Of a DNA stretch of 64,000 nucleotides, positions 1 to 7,859 are shown in pieces (the first letter of the stretch is position 1; the number at the start of each line of letters is the position of its first letter). Below the pieces are notes generated by a model that saw only the letters and a program-made list of their open reading frames with translations, ran no database searches and had not been told where the DNA came from. Where the stretch lies: positions 75,267-139,266 of the forward strand of contig JASGJK010000010.1 in NCBI GenBank assembly GCA_049840795.1. The letters run 5' to 3'. The stretch comes from UPXZ01 sp049840795 (GTDB taxonomy: Bacteria > Bacteroidota > Bacteroidia > Bacteroidales > Paludibacteraceae). The position numbers and the translations under genes were made by a program.

Positions 1-35
1 AGTACTTTTCAGACCTCACTCGTTTGAGATTATTT

Positions 36-60
36 GGTAATGCTTCAGATTGGGGGTAAG
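36..60 (+). repeat. RHS cassette border repeat, copy A
   Basis: A roughly 24-bp motif starting GGTAATGCTTCAGATTGGGG sits just before the first RHS core fragment. The same motif with few changes recurs at 2013, 2341, 7023 and, less well, at 7178. Positions 1-60 here match 2306-2365 almost base for base, so the copy and its upstream flank were duplicated together. Its role is unknown; it resembles the ends of IS1-family elements. Confidence 0.6.
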
Positions 61-1597
61 CAAATATTACGGATTAGACGAACAGCGAATAAAGAGTGTA
101 CACCTCACCCCCGACCCCTCTCCCGGAGGAGAGGGGAGATTTATCGCCTCTCAAACCCGTTATTATTTCGGTAGTTATGAAAGAACCATCAAAAACAATG
201 TAATAGAAGAAGTTGACTATATCAGTACTCCTGCCGGCATAACAGCGATGCGAGTATATAACGATGTTGAAGGATTGGAAAAATTATACTATCTTCACAC
301 CGACAATCTCGGTTCGATACAGGCAATTACAAATGAAAGCAAAAATATAGTTGCCAGTTACTATTACACCCCTTGGGGTGGTAGAGTTTTACTCAGCGGA
401 GCAAACATTACAGATAGAGGTTATACCTTCCACGAACACTTAACGGAGTTTGGGTTGATAAATATGAACGGCAGGGTGTATGACCCTGTACTGGCAAGGT
501 TTTTATCTCCCGACCCTTATGTGCAAGCGCCTGATTATACGCAGAATTTTAATCGGTATAGTTATTGTTTAAATAATCCATTTAAGTATGTTGACCCTTC
601 GGGCGAACTCGTTTGGTTTGTACCTGTTATTATTGGTGCTGCGATAGGTGCTACTTCGGGTGCTATGATTGGACACGCTAACGGTGCAAGAGGTTGGAAT
701 ATGGTTGGTTATATCGCAGGCGGGGCTTTGATTGGCGGTTTGTCGGGTGGTGCAGCAGCAGGAGCGAGTGTGTTAGGTTGGAGTTCTTGGACGGTAGGCG
801 CAATAGCAGGTGGAATTAGCGGTGCAGGTTTCAACGGTTTGGCAACAAATTGGGACGGAATGTCAATGCTAAAAGGCGCAGGTATCGGTGCTTTGTCGGG
901 CTTTGTCGGTGGCGGACTTGGTTCTGCGATTGGTGGCGGTTGGGGTGCTTTTGCAGGCGGTGCAGCAGGTTCGGGTATCAGTACTCTGTTAAATCAAGAT
1001 TTTAAGCAAGGCATAAATTGGGAACAAGTCGGCATTTCTGCTTTGGCGGGTGGACTTCTCTCATATGGAACTTACGAATTAACTTCTTATATTGGTTGGA
1101 AATCCGGGGGGAATAGAATGGGAGATTTGGACATAAGTTATAAGCAATACAAAACTATGCAGGCAGATTATCAACGTTCTCGTTTTTGGGGTAAAGAATA
1201 TGGTGGTTTCTTAATGAATGACGGTAGTGTTCAAAAGTTTCCTTCCTCGTGGAGAAATTCTCATGGCATACAGCCTCCCGATGGCAGCGGTATTACTGTA
1301 CCCGAAAATGTTCGTGCGATGTATCACACTCATTGGGATGCTCCCGGAAAAACAATTTGGGTTGATGCTATGGGCAACAGAGTGGATAATTCTTCCAATC
1401 CACTTGATTTATTGAAGTCTGGTGTGTATCAAACCACAACTGCAAGAGGACATGGTGCATACGATTATGTTCATGTCAATTCTTTTGTCGTAAATCGTTA
1501 CGAAACAACTTTTAACGTCGGTGGAACTTCAACTCTTTCTACAATAAATGATAATTTTTTAAGATATTTTACTTGGTTTTATTTGTGGGCAAAATGA
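50..1597 (+). CDS. RHS-repeat core fragment with JAB/DUF4329-like C-terminal tip (cassette 1)
   Basis: This is the C-terminal part of an RHS polymorphic toxin. The hallmark core sequence is visible (NGRVYDPVLARFLSPDPYVQ at about residues 139-158, then NPFKYVDPSGE). A long Gly/Ala-rich hydrophobic stretch follows (about 190-345), which may help translocation. The tip is unique and carries HTHWD near residue 425. The H-x-H pattern recalls JAB/DUF4329-type metal-binding tips of RHS proteins, but the downstream Ser of the usual S-x2-D is not evident here. The frame opens at a TTG after an in-frame stop at 38-40, so the large upstream RHS region is absent: this is a displaced tip or a fragment broken off its parent. 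Residues 17-31 come from a repetitive palindromic insert. The stop codon overlaps the next gene's ATG (ATGA). Toxic activity is inferred only. Confidence 0.75.
   Translation: MGVSKYYGLDEQRIKSVHLTPDPSPGGEGRFIASQTRYYFGSYERTIKNNVIEEVDYISTPAGITAMRVYNDVEGLEKLYYLHTDNLGSIQAITNESKNIVASYYYTPWGGRVLLSGANITDRGYTFHEHLTEFGLINMNGRVYDPVLARFLSPDPYVQAPDYTQNFNRYSYCLNNPFKYVDPSGELVWFVPVIIGAAIGATSGAMIGHANGARGWNMVGYIAGGALIGGLSGGAAAGASVLGWSSWTVGAIAGGISGAGFNGLATNWDGMSMLKGAGIGALSGFVGGGLGSAIGGGWGAFAGGAAGSGISTLLNQDFKQGINWEQVGISALAGGLLSYGTYELTSYIGWKSGGNRMGDLDISYKQYKTMQADYQRSRFWGKEYGGFLMNDGSVQKFPSSWRNSHGIQPPDGSGITVPENVRAMYHTHWDAPGKTIWVDAMGNRVDNSSNPLDLLKSGVYQTTTARGHGAYDYVHVNSFVVNRYETTFNVGGTSTLSTINDNFLRYFTWFYLWAK
115..136. 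repeat. REP-like palindrome translated inside RHS copy 1
   Basis: A 9-bp perfect stem (CCCCTCTCC / GGAGAGGGG) with a 4-nt loop lies in a GC-rich insert that adds TPDPSPGGEG to the RHS protein. The same insert is in RHS copy 2 at 2420-2441. Similar C-rich palindromes are common intergenic repeats in Bacteroidota. Confidence 0.7.
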
Positions 1598-2004
1598 AAA
1601 ATAAATTAGTTATTATCTTATTGCTATTCTGTTGTCTTTGTAATGCTCAAACGACAATAAATTTGAATAGAAGTCATAATGATTATCAAAAACTAAATCA
1701 TTTTGTTGTTGATTATTTACAACTTGATAGCACATTGTTTGCATTTTGCAAAATACAAAACGAGGATTGTGCGAGTATCAAAATTATTAAAAACAATTTT
1801 TCCATTGTCATAAAAACGAAACTTTTAATTATTCTTGATAGGCAATTATTATTACTGCCGAAAGAGAAAAAAATAGTCCTTTCTGCGATAAATAAAAACA
1901 GAATAAAATCAATAATAAAAATAGACAAAAAAGAGGCGCTTAGTTTGTATGGCAAAAAAGGGAAAAATGGTGCGTTAGTAATAACTTTGACCCCGCTCCG
2001 GTAA
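1594..2004 (+). CDS. small secreted protein with TonB-plug-like C-terminus; candidate immunity protein 1
   Basis: This 136-residue protein starts at the ATG that overlaps the toxin stop (ATGA), which suggests translational coupling. The N-terminus is a clear signal peptide (KNKLVIILLLFCCLCNA, cut before QTT). The C-terminus reads IKIDKKEALSLYGKKGKNGA followed by LVIT. This closely follows the end of TonB-dependent receptor plug domains (I-x-V-L-K-x3-A-x3-Y-G-x-R-G-x-N-G-V-I-x-I-T). The equivalent gene after cassette 3 has the same layout. By position it is the likely immunity protein of the RHS tip, acting in the periplasm. The plug similarity is by eye, and no toxin-binding evidence exists. 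A TonB-linked role unrelated to immunity is the main alternative. Confidence 0.6.
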   Translation: MKNKLVIILLLFCCLCNAQTTINLNRSHNDYQKLNHFVVDYLQLDSTLFAFCKIQNEDCASIKIIKNNFSIVIKTKLLIILDRQLLLLPKEKKIVLSAINKNRIKSIIKIDKKEALSLYGKKGKNGALVITLTPLR

Positions 2005-2012
2005 TGGTAATG

Positions 2013-2036
2013 GGTAATGCTCCAAATCGGGAGTTA
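2013..2036 (+). repeat. RHS cassette border repeat, copy B
   Basis: The motif GGTAATGCTCCAAATCGGGA plus GTTA begins 8 bp after the stop of candidate immunity gene 1. An identical 24-bp copy begins 1 bp after the stop of candidate immunity gene 3 (7023-7046). Confidence 0.7.
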
Positions 2037-2179
2037 AGCGTATAAGTGATTGATAATCAAAAATAATTTATGTGATTTTAGCAAAAAGTGAGCAAGGGTT
2101 CAGATGGGGAGCTTCCCCTATAGATACTGGACAATTGAAATATTTTTCTGTTGCGATGATAGCGGGGTTACTACCTTAT

Positions 2180-2315
2180 CTTCAAAAGCATTCCGTGCTT
2201 TTGAAAATCGAACGGAGTACTTTAAATATTTACACGGAATGCTTTTATATAAAAACACGGAGACCTTTTCATCAAAAGCACTCCGTGTTTTTAGAATTAG
2301 CACGGAGTGCTTTTC
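2180..2315. repeat. cluster of AAAAGCACTCCGTG / CACGGAGTGCTTTT inverted repeats
   Basis: Six variants of one 14-bp sequence alternate in orientation over about 135 bp. The best pair (about 2276-2290 and 2300-2313) forms a 14-bp stem with a short loop. Part of the last arm is also present at window positions 1-12. The region lies between cassette 1 and cassette 2 and could act as a hairpin-rich terminator or as a recombination hotspot. No protein is supported here. Confidence 0.65.
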
Positions 2316-2340
2316 AGACCTCACTCGTTTGAGATTATTT

Positions 2341-2365
2341 GGTAATGCCTCAGATTGGGGATAAG
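2341..2365 (+). repeat. RHS cassette border repeat, copy C
   Basis: Nearly identical to 36-60 and placed the same way, overlapping the TTG from which the cassette 2 RHS frame opens. The 35 bp upstream also match window positions 1-35. Confidence 0.7.
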
Positions 2366-3914
2366 CAAATACTACGGATTAGACGAACAGCGAATAAAGA
2401 GTGTACACCTCACCCCCGACCCCTCTCCCGGAGGAGAGGGGAGATTTATCGCCTCTCAAACCCGTTATTATTTTGGAAGTTATGAAAGAACCATAAAAAA
2501 TAATACGATAGAAGAAGTTGACTACATCAGTACCCCTGCCGGCATAACAGCGATGCGAGTATATAACGATGTTGAAGGATTGGAAAAATTATACTATCTT
2601 CACACCGACAATTTGGGATCTATCCAAACTATAACGGATGAAAATAAAAACGTAATAAGCAGTTATTATTACACCCCTTGGGGCGGTAGAGTTTTACTCA
2701 GCGGAGCAAACATCACAGACCGTGGCTATACTTTCCACGAGCATCTCACAGAGTTCGGGCTGATAAATATGAACGGCAGGGTGTATGACCCTGTACTGGC
2801 AAGGTTTTTATCTCCCGACCCTTATGTGCAAGCACCGGATTATACGCAGAATTTTAATAGGTATTCGTACTGCTATAATAATCCGTTTAAGTATACCGAC
2901 CCGAGTGGGGAATGGATACATTTATTGATAGGAGCTATTATTGGTGGAACAGTTAATTTAGTGTCAAATTTACTAAGTGGTAATGTTCATAACTTCTGGC
3001 AAGGATTAGGCTATTTTGGAGTAGGAGCTGTTGCAGGTGCTTTAGGGGCAGGGATTGGAGCAGGAATAAGCTCGGCGTTGGCTGGTGGTAGTTTTGGAGC
3101 TGGTTTTATAGGTTCTTCAACTGCTGCGACAGCAGGAGCTAGTTTCTTTACAAGTGCAGCTATCGGAGGTGGTGCCGGTTTAAGTAGTGGGTTTGTTTCA
3201 GGTTTTGGAAATGGATTATTGCAGGGTCAAAATTTTGGACAAGCTCTATGGAGTGGAACAAAAACGGGTTTGATTGCGGGTGCTTCAGGCGCTCTGATTG
3301 GAGGAGTGCTTGGTGGAATTGAAGCCGCAGATGCTGGTGCTAACTTTTGGACAGGTAATGCAGAATTAGATATTGATAATTACTATGGTTGTTCTGATTT
3401 AAAAGAAAGTTATCGTAAAACACTTGAAGAATTAAAGAAATCAGGAGAAAAATTAACAGGCAAGTATGTAAGAAAATTTGAAGGAGTTAACGTTTTTGAA
3501 ACAGAAAAATTAGGTACATTTATTGATTCTAAAGATTTATTATCTGGTGGAATAACATTACCGGGAAGAGGTATAACAGTTGGACAAGGAGTTTTTTCAA
3601 GGGGATATGATAATCAGTTAATGGAACACGAATTTGGACATATTTTGCAAGCTCGTATGGTTGGGGAAACAAAGTTTTATACGGAAATTGGTTCAAGAAG
3701 TATTTGGAGTGCAAATAATGACGGGAAGTTGGTCAGTGGTCAAATATGGAATCATAATGAATATTGGACTGAAACTTGGGCTAATTATCTTTCAGCAAAT
3801 TATTTTTATAATCAATATACTACTTTGGGGTGGGATTCTTTCACTTGGGATACAATTCGTTTTCCAATTAAGAACATCTCTCCAAAATTATGGAAAGCTT
3901 TATTTGGAAATTAA
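2355..3914 (+). CDS. RHS-repeat core fragment with zincin-like metalloprotease tip (cassette 2)
   Basis: The first about 185 residues nearly repeat cassette 1, including the translated palindrome and the ARFLSPDPYVQ core. After DPSGE the protein diverges completely. A new Gly/Ala-rich hydrophobic segment (about 190-325) leads to a tip with HEFGH at residues 425-429, a gluzincin/metzincin-type HExxH zinc site. About 44 residues later ETWANYLSANYF could supply a third ligand Glu. The tip is therefore probably a zinc metallopeptidase toxin. As in cassette 1 the start is a TTG and the upstream RHS repeats are missing. An IS1595 element begins 6 bp after the stop codon, and its target duplication includes that stop. 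The IS separates this gene from the lipoprotein at 4929, its probable partner. Fold assignment rests on the HExxH motif and context. Confidence 0.78.
   Translation: MGISKYYGLDEQRIKSVHLTPDPSPGGEGRFIASQTRYYFGSYERTIKNNTIEEVDYISTPAGITAMRVYNDVEGLEKLYYLHTDNLGSIQTITDENKNVISSYYYTPWGGRVLLSGANITDRGYTFHEHLTEFGLINMNGRVYDPVLARFLSPDPYVQAPDYTQNFNRYSYCYNNPFKYTDPSGEWIHLLIGAIIGGTVNLVSNLLSGNVHNFWQGLGYFGVGAVAGALGAGIGAGISSALAGGSFGAGFIGSSTAATAGASFFTSAAIGGGAGLSSGFVSGFGNGLLQGQNFGQALWSGTKTGLIAGASGALIGGVLGGIEAADAGANFWTGNAELDIDNYYGCSDLKESYRKTLEELKKSGEKLTGKYVRKFEGVNVFETEKLGTFIDSKDLLSGGITLPGRGITVGQGVFSRGYDNQLMEHEFGHILQARMVGETKFYTEIGSRSIWSANNDGKLVSGQIWNHNEYWTETWANYLSANYFYNQYTTLGWDSFTWDTIRFPIKNISPKLWKALFGN
2420..2441. repeat. 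REP-like palindrome translated inside RHS copy 2
   Basis: Same 9-bp stem and 4-nt loop as at 115-136, in the same reading frame. Its presence in both cores shows that the insert came before the duplication of the cassettes. Confidence 0.7.
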
Positions 3915-3919
3915 ATATA

Positions 3920-4914
3920 TTGGTATAGGCGCTTAGGTCGCTGTAATTTTGGATAAATCTGCTACTTTTGTAGCGTGTATATTAGGAAACAATATATAGG
4001 AGTGAATTCAATAGAGTTCAATAAATATTTTCAGACACAGGAGGATTGCTATCGCTATGTTTCAGAAATAAAATGGTCAGCCGAGCATCCTTACCAATGT
4101 AAGAAGTGTGGTCATTTGAAATTTGGCAAAGGCAAAAAGCCCTATTCACATCGTTGCGCCAAATGCAATTACGATGAAAGCCCCACTTCTGGAACTATGT
4201 TTGACAAGTTGAAATTTTCATTGCTTATCGCATTTCATATCTGTTTTAAAATTAGCACCAAGAAGAAAGGAATGTCTTCATTGGAATTGTCAGAGGAATT
4301 TGGATTGCGTTAGAAAACAGTATGGGAATTTAAGTGGAAAATCCAACAAGCAATGACAAGTAGCCGTAAAAGCCGATTGGAGGGCAAAGTTCAGGTTGAT
4401 GAGTTTCTCATAGGAGAATACGAAGAAGGTAAAGTTGGTCGTAGTGGCGACAGTAAAAAGAAGTTAGTAATTGTTGGGCTTGAAATTTTGGAAGATAAAA
4501 AAGGTGTTGGTCGAGCTTATGCACAAGTAATTGAGCATGCTTCGAGCAAAGAATTTAGACCATTTTTTGAAACATATATCAGCAACGATGCAAATGTTAT
4601 TACTGATGTTTGGAAAGGTTATTTACCATTGAAAAAAGACTATCCAAACTTAGAACAAATACCTTCGGAGAAAGGGAAAGGCATGCAGCAGTTGCATATT
4701 CACATAATGAACATTCAGGGATGGCTACGAGGAATACACCACCATTGTTCAAAAGAACGGATGCAAGGTTATCTCGATGAATATCATTTTCGTTATAATA
4801 GACGGACAATGATGGGGTCAATCTTCGATTTACTCATAAAAAGGATGGTTCTAAGCGAACCTAAGAGATTGATTAAAAATAAAATAACAACAGCGAACTA
4901 AGCGCCTATACCAA
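3920..4914 (+). mobile_element. IS1595-family insertion sequence, copy 1 (995 bp)
   Basis: The ends are inverted repeats of about 24 bp with one mismatch, beginning TTGGTATAGGCGCTTAG. The element is flanked by the exact 8-bp duplication TAAATATA (3912-3919 and 4915-4922), the size expected for IS1595. It sits directly after the RHS cassette 2 stop codon. Two more copies lie at 50068-51063 and 61223-62217. Copies 1 and 3 look identical by eye. Confidence 0.93.
3975..4901 (+). pseudogene. IS1595-family transposase, interrupted by an in-frame TAG
   Basis: This is a 308-codon transposase frame split by TAG at codon 113 (4311-4313), where copy 2 has CAG (Gln). The N-terminal part has the zinc ribbon typical of the family (two Cys pairs: CKKC and CAKC). 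The second part has the catalytic DDE/N-type domain: VQVDEF, ITDVWKGY, an N/H-rich stretch and DEYHFRYNRR. Without stop readthrough only a 112-residue N-terminal piece would be made, although the second half could restart at an internal ATG (4353). The start codon GTG at 3975 is the one giving the longest frame. Confidence 0.85.
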
Positions 4915-4928
4915 TAAATATATATATT

Positions 4929-5369
4929 ATGAAAGTAAAATACTTATTTTTTTTATTAATACTTTTGTTGCAAGGTTGCCCGGCGATAGATCTTCCTCCA
5001 AAATTTATAAACGTATATAATAAAACAGACTCTACAATCTTTGTCGCCTACTCATTTAATGATACTCTTGACTTGCTACGCCCATTAAATTTTTCAGACA
5101 CAATATATTGGCAAGGTCATTTTGAGTACTATGAACCTCGATATAAAATAGAGGCGAACAAACAAGGAAGTATTGATACTTGTGGAAGAAGACAGTTACT
5201 TGAAAATATACCTGATAAAAGAATTAGACTGTTTTTTATTCGAGAAAGTATCTTAAATAAATATAGCTGGGCTGAAATTTGTAAAAATCAATTATTTGAC
5301 ACAAAAATAACTTTAACTGTTTCAGATTTAGAAAAATGTAAATGGAAAATTGTCTATAAAAAACCATAA
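4929..5369 (+). CDS. lipoprotein; candidate immunity protein 2, separated from its toxin by the IS
   Basis: This is a 146-residue protein with a lipoprotein signal (KYLFFLLILLLQGC, Cys at about residue 17). I recognise no domain. In the tip-partner order of the other two cassettes this gene stands where the partner of the zincin tip should be. The IS1595 copy, with its 8-bp target duplication, accounts for the present 1-kb gap: removing the IS leaves only about 14 bp between toxin stop and this ATG. Its 3' end is also a recombination joint, because the stop codon TAA lies inside sequence shared with the RHS core (CCATAACGGATGAAAAT), so the original C-terminus may be slightly altered. Immunity function is inferred from position only. 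Confidence 0.6.
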   Translation: MKVKYLFFLLILLLQGCPAIDLPPKFINVYNKTDSTIFVAYSFNDTLDLLRPLNFSDTIYWQGHFEYYEPRYKIEANKQGSIDTCGRRQLLENIPDKRIRLFFIRESILNKYSWAEICKNQLFDTKITLTVSDLEKCKWKIVYKKP

Positions 5370-6622
5370 CGGATGAAAATAAAAACGTAATAAGCAGTTA
5401 TTATTACACCCCTTGGGGCGGTAGAGTTTTACTCAGCGGAGCAAACATTACAGATAGAGGTTATGCCTTCCACGAACACTTAACGGAGTTTGGGTTGATA
5501 AATATGAACGGGCGTGTGTATGACCCTGTACTGGCACGTTTCTTATCTCCAGACCCTTATGTGCAAGCGCCGGATTATACGCAGAATTTTAATCGGTACA
5601 GTTATTGTTTAAATAATCCATTTAAGTATGTTGACCCTTCGGGCGAACTCGTTTGGTTTGTACCTGTTATTATTGGTGCTGTGATAGGTGCTACTTCGGG
5701 TGCTATGATTGGACACGCTAACGGTGCAAGAGGTTGGAATATGGTTGGTTATATCGCAGGCGGGGCTTTGATTGGCGGTTTGTCGGGTGGTGCAGCAGCA
5801 GGAGCGAGTGTGTTAGGTTGGAGTTCTTGGACGATAGGTGCAATAGCAGGTGGAATTAGCGGTGCAGGTTTCAACGGTTTGGCAACAAATTGGGACGGAA
5901 TGTCAATGCTAAAAGGCGCAGGTATCGGTGCTTTGTCGGGCTTTGTCGGTGGCGGACTTGGTTCTGCGATTGGTGGCGGTTGGGGTGCTTTTGCAGGCGG
6001 TGCAGCAGGTTCGGGTATCAGTACTCTGTTAAATCAAGATTTTAAGCAAGGCATAAATTGGGAACAAGTCGGCATTTCTGCTTTGGCGGGTGGACTTCTC
6101 TCATATGGAACTTACGAATTAACTTCTTATATAGCATATAAAGAAGCGGGATTAAATATTGATGGTTATGATGTAAAATATAAACAATTTAAAACAATGC
6201 AGGCAGATTATCAACGTTCTCGATTTTGGGGTAAAGAATATGGTGGTGTTTTAACAAAGGATGGAGGTGTAGTAAGAGCGCCAGCAGCCTATAGACGCAA
6301 ATATTATGTCGATTTTGATAAAGCTTGGACTGCTGATGCTGTAAACAGAGGAGCTGTGACTCATTACCACACTCATTGGGATGCAAATAATAAATTTTTA
6401 GGCTATGATATAAATGGAAATATTGTCAAAACTGCAAATGGACCTTCTAAAGATGATATGTTTTTTGTCGCAAAACAGTCTAAGTTTTGGTCTGCAGCAT
6501 TTTTAATTGATAGACAATCATTCTATTATTATAATGGATCTGGTGTTCTATCGAATAATGGCTATACTATGTTACGTTATTTCCCATTTTATTGGTTGTG
6601 GTTTAATTCTGAAAACAACTAA
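5366..6622 (+). CDS. orphan RHS tip with JAB/DUF4329-like domain (cassette 3, 5'-truncated)
   Basis: RHS homology begins abruptly at 5366 in the middle of the core (ITDENKNVISSYYYTPWGG, matching cassette 2 at about 2629), with a stop in frame just upstream at 5357-5359. There is no proper start: the first internal ATG is at 5504 or so, and a TTG is at 5495. This is a displaced tip fused to the preceding lipoprotein gene. From about 5500 to 6120 it is almost identical in DNA to cassette 1, including the Gly/Ala-rich segment, then it diverges. The tip has HYHTHWD and later GPSKDDMFF, a better match to the H-x-H ... S-x2-D signature of JAB/DUF4329 domains than cassette 1. It probably serves as a silent donor for recombination into a full RHS gene, but could be expressed as a short protein. 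Confidence 0.72.
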   Translation: MTDENKNVISSYYYTPWGGRVLLSGANITDRGYAFHEHLTEFGLINMNGRVYDPVLARFLSPDPYVQAPDYTQNFNRYSYCLNNPFKYVDPSGELVWFVPVIIGAVIGATSGAMIGHANGARGWNMVGYIAGGALIGGLSGGAAAGASVLGWSSWTIGAIAGGISGAGFNGLATNWDGMSMLKGAGIGALSGFVGGGLGSAIGGGWGAFAGGAAGSGISTLLNQDFKQGINWEQVGISALAGGLLSYGTYELTSYIAYKEAGLNIDGYDVKYKQFKTMQADYQRSRFWGKEYGGVLTKDGGVVRAPAAYRRKYYVDFDKAWTADAVNRGAVTHYHTHWDANNKFLGYDINGNIVKTANGPSKDDMFFVAKQSKFWSAAFLIDRQSFYYYNGSGVLSNNGYTMLRYFPFYWLWFNSENN

Positions 6623-6626
6623 ATTT

Positions 6627-7022
6627 ATGAAAAAGTATTATATCGCTTTATTTCTGATATTTTTTATTGGAAAAAACTATGTTGCTAGTCAAATAAACTC
6701 TCATAATGATTCTGTTATAAATGCTTTACAAGGTAGAACTGGTCCTGAAATAATTACCATATATCCCTTAGTCGGTGATAAAGAATTAATAAAAACAAAT
6801 TATTCCGTTATTTATCCTATATTAATACTAAATGGTATTCAGATAAGAGAGATTACACTGTTAAATTGTTTTCGCAATTATTTTGATAAAACAAAAATTA
6901 AAAAAATAAAACACATTACAAAAGAGCAAGCAGCAAAAAAGGGCATTCTCAATGTGCCAAAAGATGGTGTGCTATTTGTTACTACCAAAAAAGGGTACTA
7001 TTTTGATTTTTTGTGTGAGTAG
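6627..7022 (+). CDS. small secreted protein with TonB-plug-like C-terminus; candidate immunity protein 3
   Basis: This 131-residue protein starts at the ATG 5 nt after the cassette 3 stop. It has a signal peptide (KKYYIALFLIFFIGKNYVAS). The mature part contains YPILILNGIQIREI, like the L-D-G-V-x-I segment of TonB plug domains. It then has IKKIKHITKEQAAKKGI and DGVLFVTTKKG, like the closing I-x-x-I-x-V-L-K ... G-V-I-x-I-T-T-K of the plug. It is the counterpart of the gene at 1594, and both partner genes follow homologous tips. That pairing supports a toxin-specific role in the periplasm. The TAG stop is followed at once by the border repeat. Function is inferred. Confidence 0.6.
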   Translation: MKKYYIALFLIFFIGKNYVASQINSHNDSVINALQGRTGPEIITIYPLVGDKELIKTNYSVIYPILILNGIQIREITLLNCFRNYFDKTKIKKIKHITKEQAAKKGILNVPKDGVLFVTTKKGYYFDFLCE

Positions 7023-7046
7023 GGTAATGCTCCAAATCGGGAGTTA
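7023..7046 (+). repeat. RHS cassette border repeat, copy D
   Basis: Identical over 24 bp to the copy at 2013-2036 and placed the same way, directly behind a candidate immunity gene. A weaker copy (ATGCTCCAGATTGGGAGTT) lies at about 7181-7199, inside the start of the IS1-like transposase. This is why I suspect that the motif derives from an IS1-type end. Confidence 0.6.
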
Positions 7047-7150
7047 TCTAAGTAACAGATTGATATTCAATGATAGTTCTGAAAAATAAAGTAAAAGGCA
7101 GGGATATTTCCTTGTCTTTTACTATTTTTATGGAGTAAGAATTAAAATAA

Positions 7151-7857
7151 ATGGCACACAAAGAAAATTTTGGCAGTTTATGCTCCAGATTGGGAGTTGA
7201 GTTTTGTTGTCCGCATTGTAAATCGGTAAATATTATAAAGAGTGGTAAAAACTGTAAAGGTAAACAGCGTTACAGTTGCAAACATTGCTCTAAACGTTTT
7301 ATAACCGACTATAGTTATAAGGCATACAAGCCTGATATAAACGCCCAAATAATACAGTTTACCAAAGAAGGATTAGGTATCAGAAGTACGGCACGGGTAT
7401 TAGCAATATCTGTTACTACACTGCTTAAACGCATTATACGAATAGCATCAGAGATTGAGCAGCCGGTTATAACGCAAAACAGAGAGTATGAGGTGGATGA
7501 AATGCGTATTTTTGTAGGAAGTAAAAGCCGACGGTGCTGGATAGTTTACGCTTTGGACAGAAGTAATAAAAGAGTTGTGTCATTTAACGCCGGAAGGCGT
7601 ACTAATCGCACGTTAAATGTTGTATTAAAAATTTGCTGTTTGCAAAAACTAAAACCATTTACACCGATAAATTGAAAAACTACCGCTATTTAATCCACAA
7701 AAAGATACACCGCACTGTTTTTCGCTGTACTAATCATATTGAACGTCATAATCTTACGCTTCGCACTCATTTGAAAAGATTAAACAGAAGAACCATTTGT
7801 TACAGCCGTAGTTTAGTAATACTATTTGCTGTTTTACGTATTTATTTTTGGGGATAA
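7151..7857 (+). pseudogene. IS1-family-like transposase, one frameshift
   Basis: The N-terminal half resembles InsA: a zinc ribbon with CPHC and CKHC pairs, then an HTH-like region with GLGIRSTARVL. Next comes the start of the DDE catalytic domain (EVDEM ... WIVYALDR). The C-terminal half resembles InsB (IYTDKLKNYRYLI, HIERHNLTLRTHLKRLNRRT). The two halves are out of frame by one base at the A5 run 7627-7631; adding one A restores a single protein of about 235 residues. No inverted copy of the left-end motif is found downstream. The frame ends 2 bp before the tatC stop, so the right end of the element appears to be missing. Confidence 0.75.
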
Positions 7858-7859
7858 GT

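Noticed and set aside
2072..2364. Two overlapping 86-codon frames between RHS cassettes
   Set aside because: They consist of the inverted-repeat cluster and the border repeat, read in two frames, without homology.
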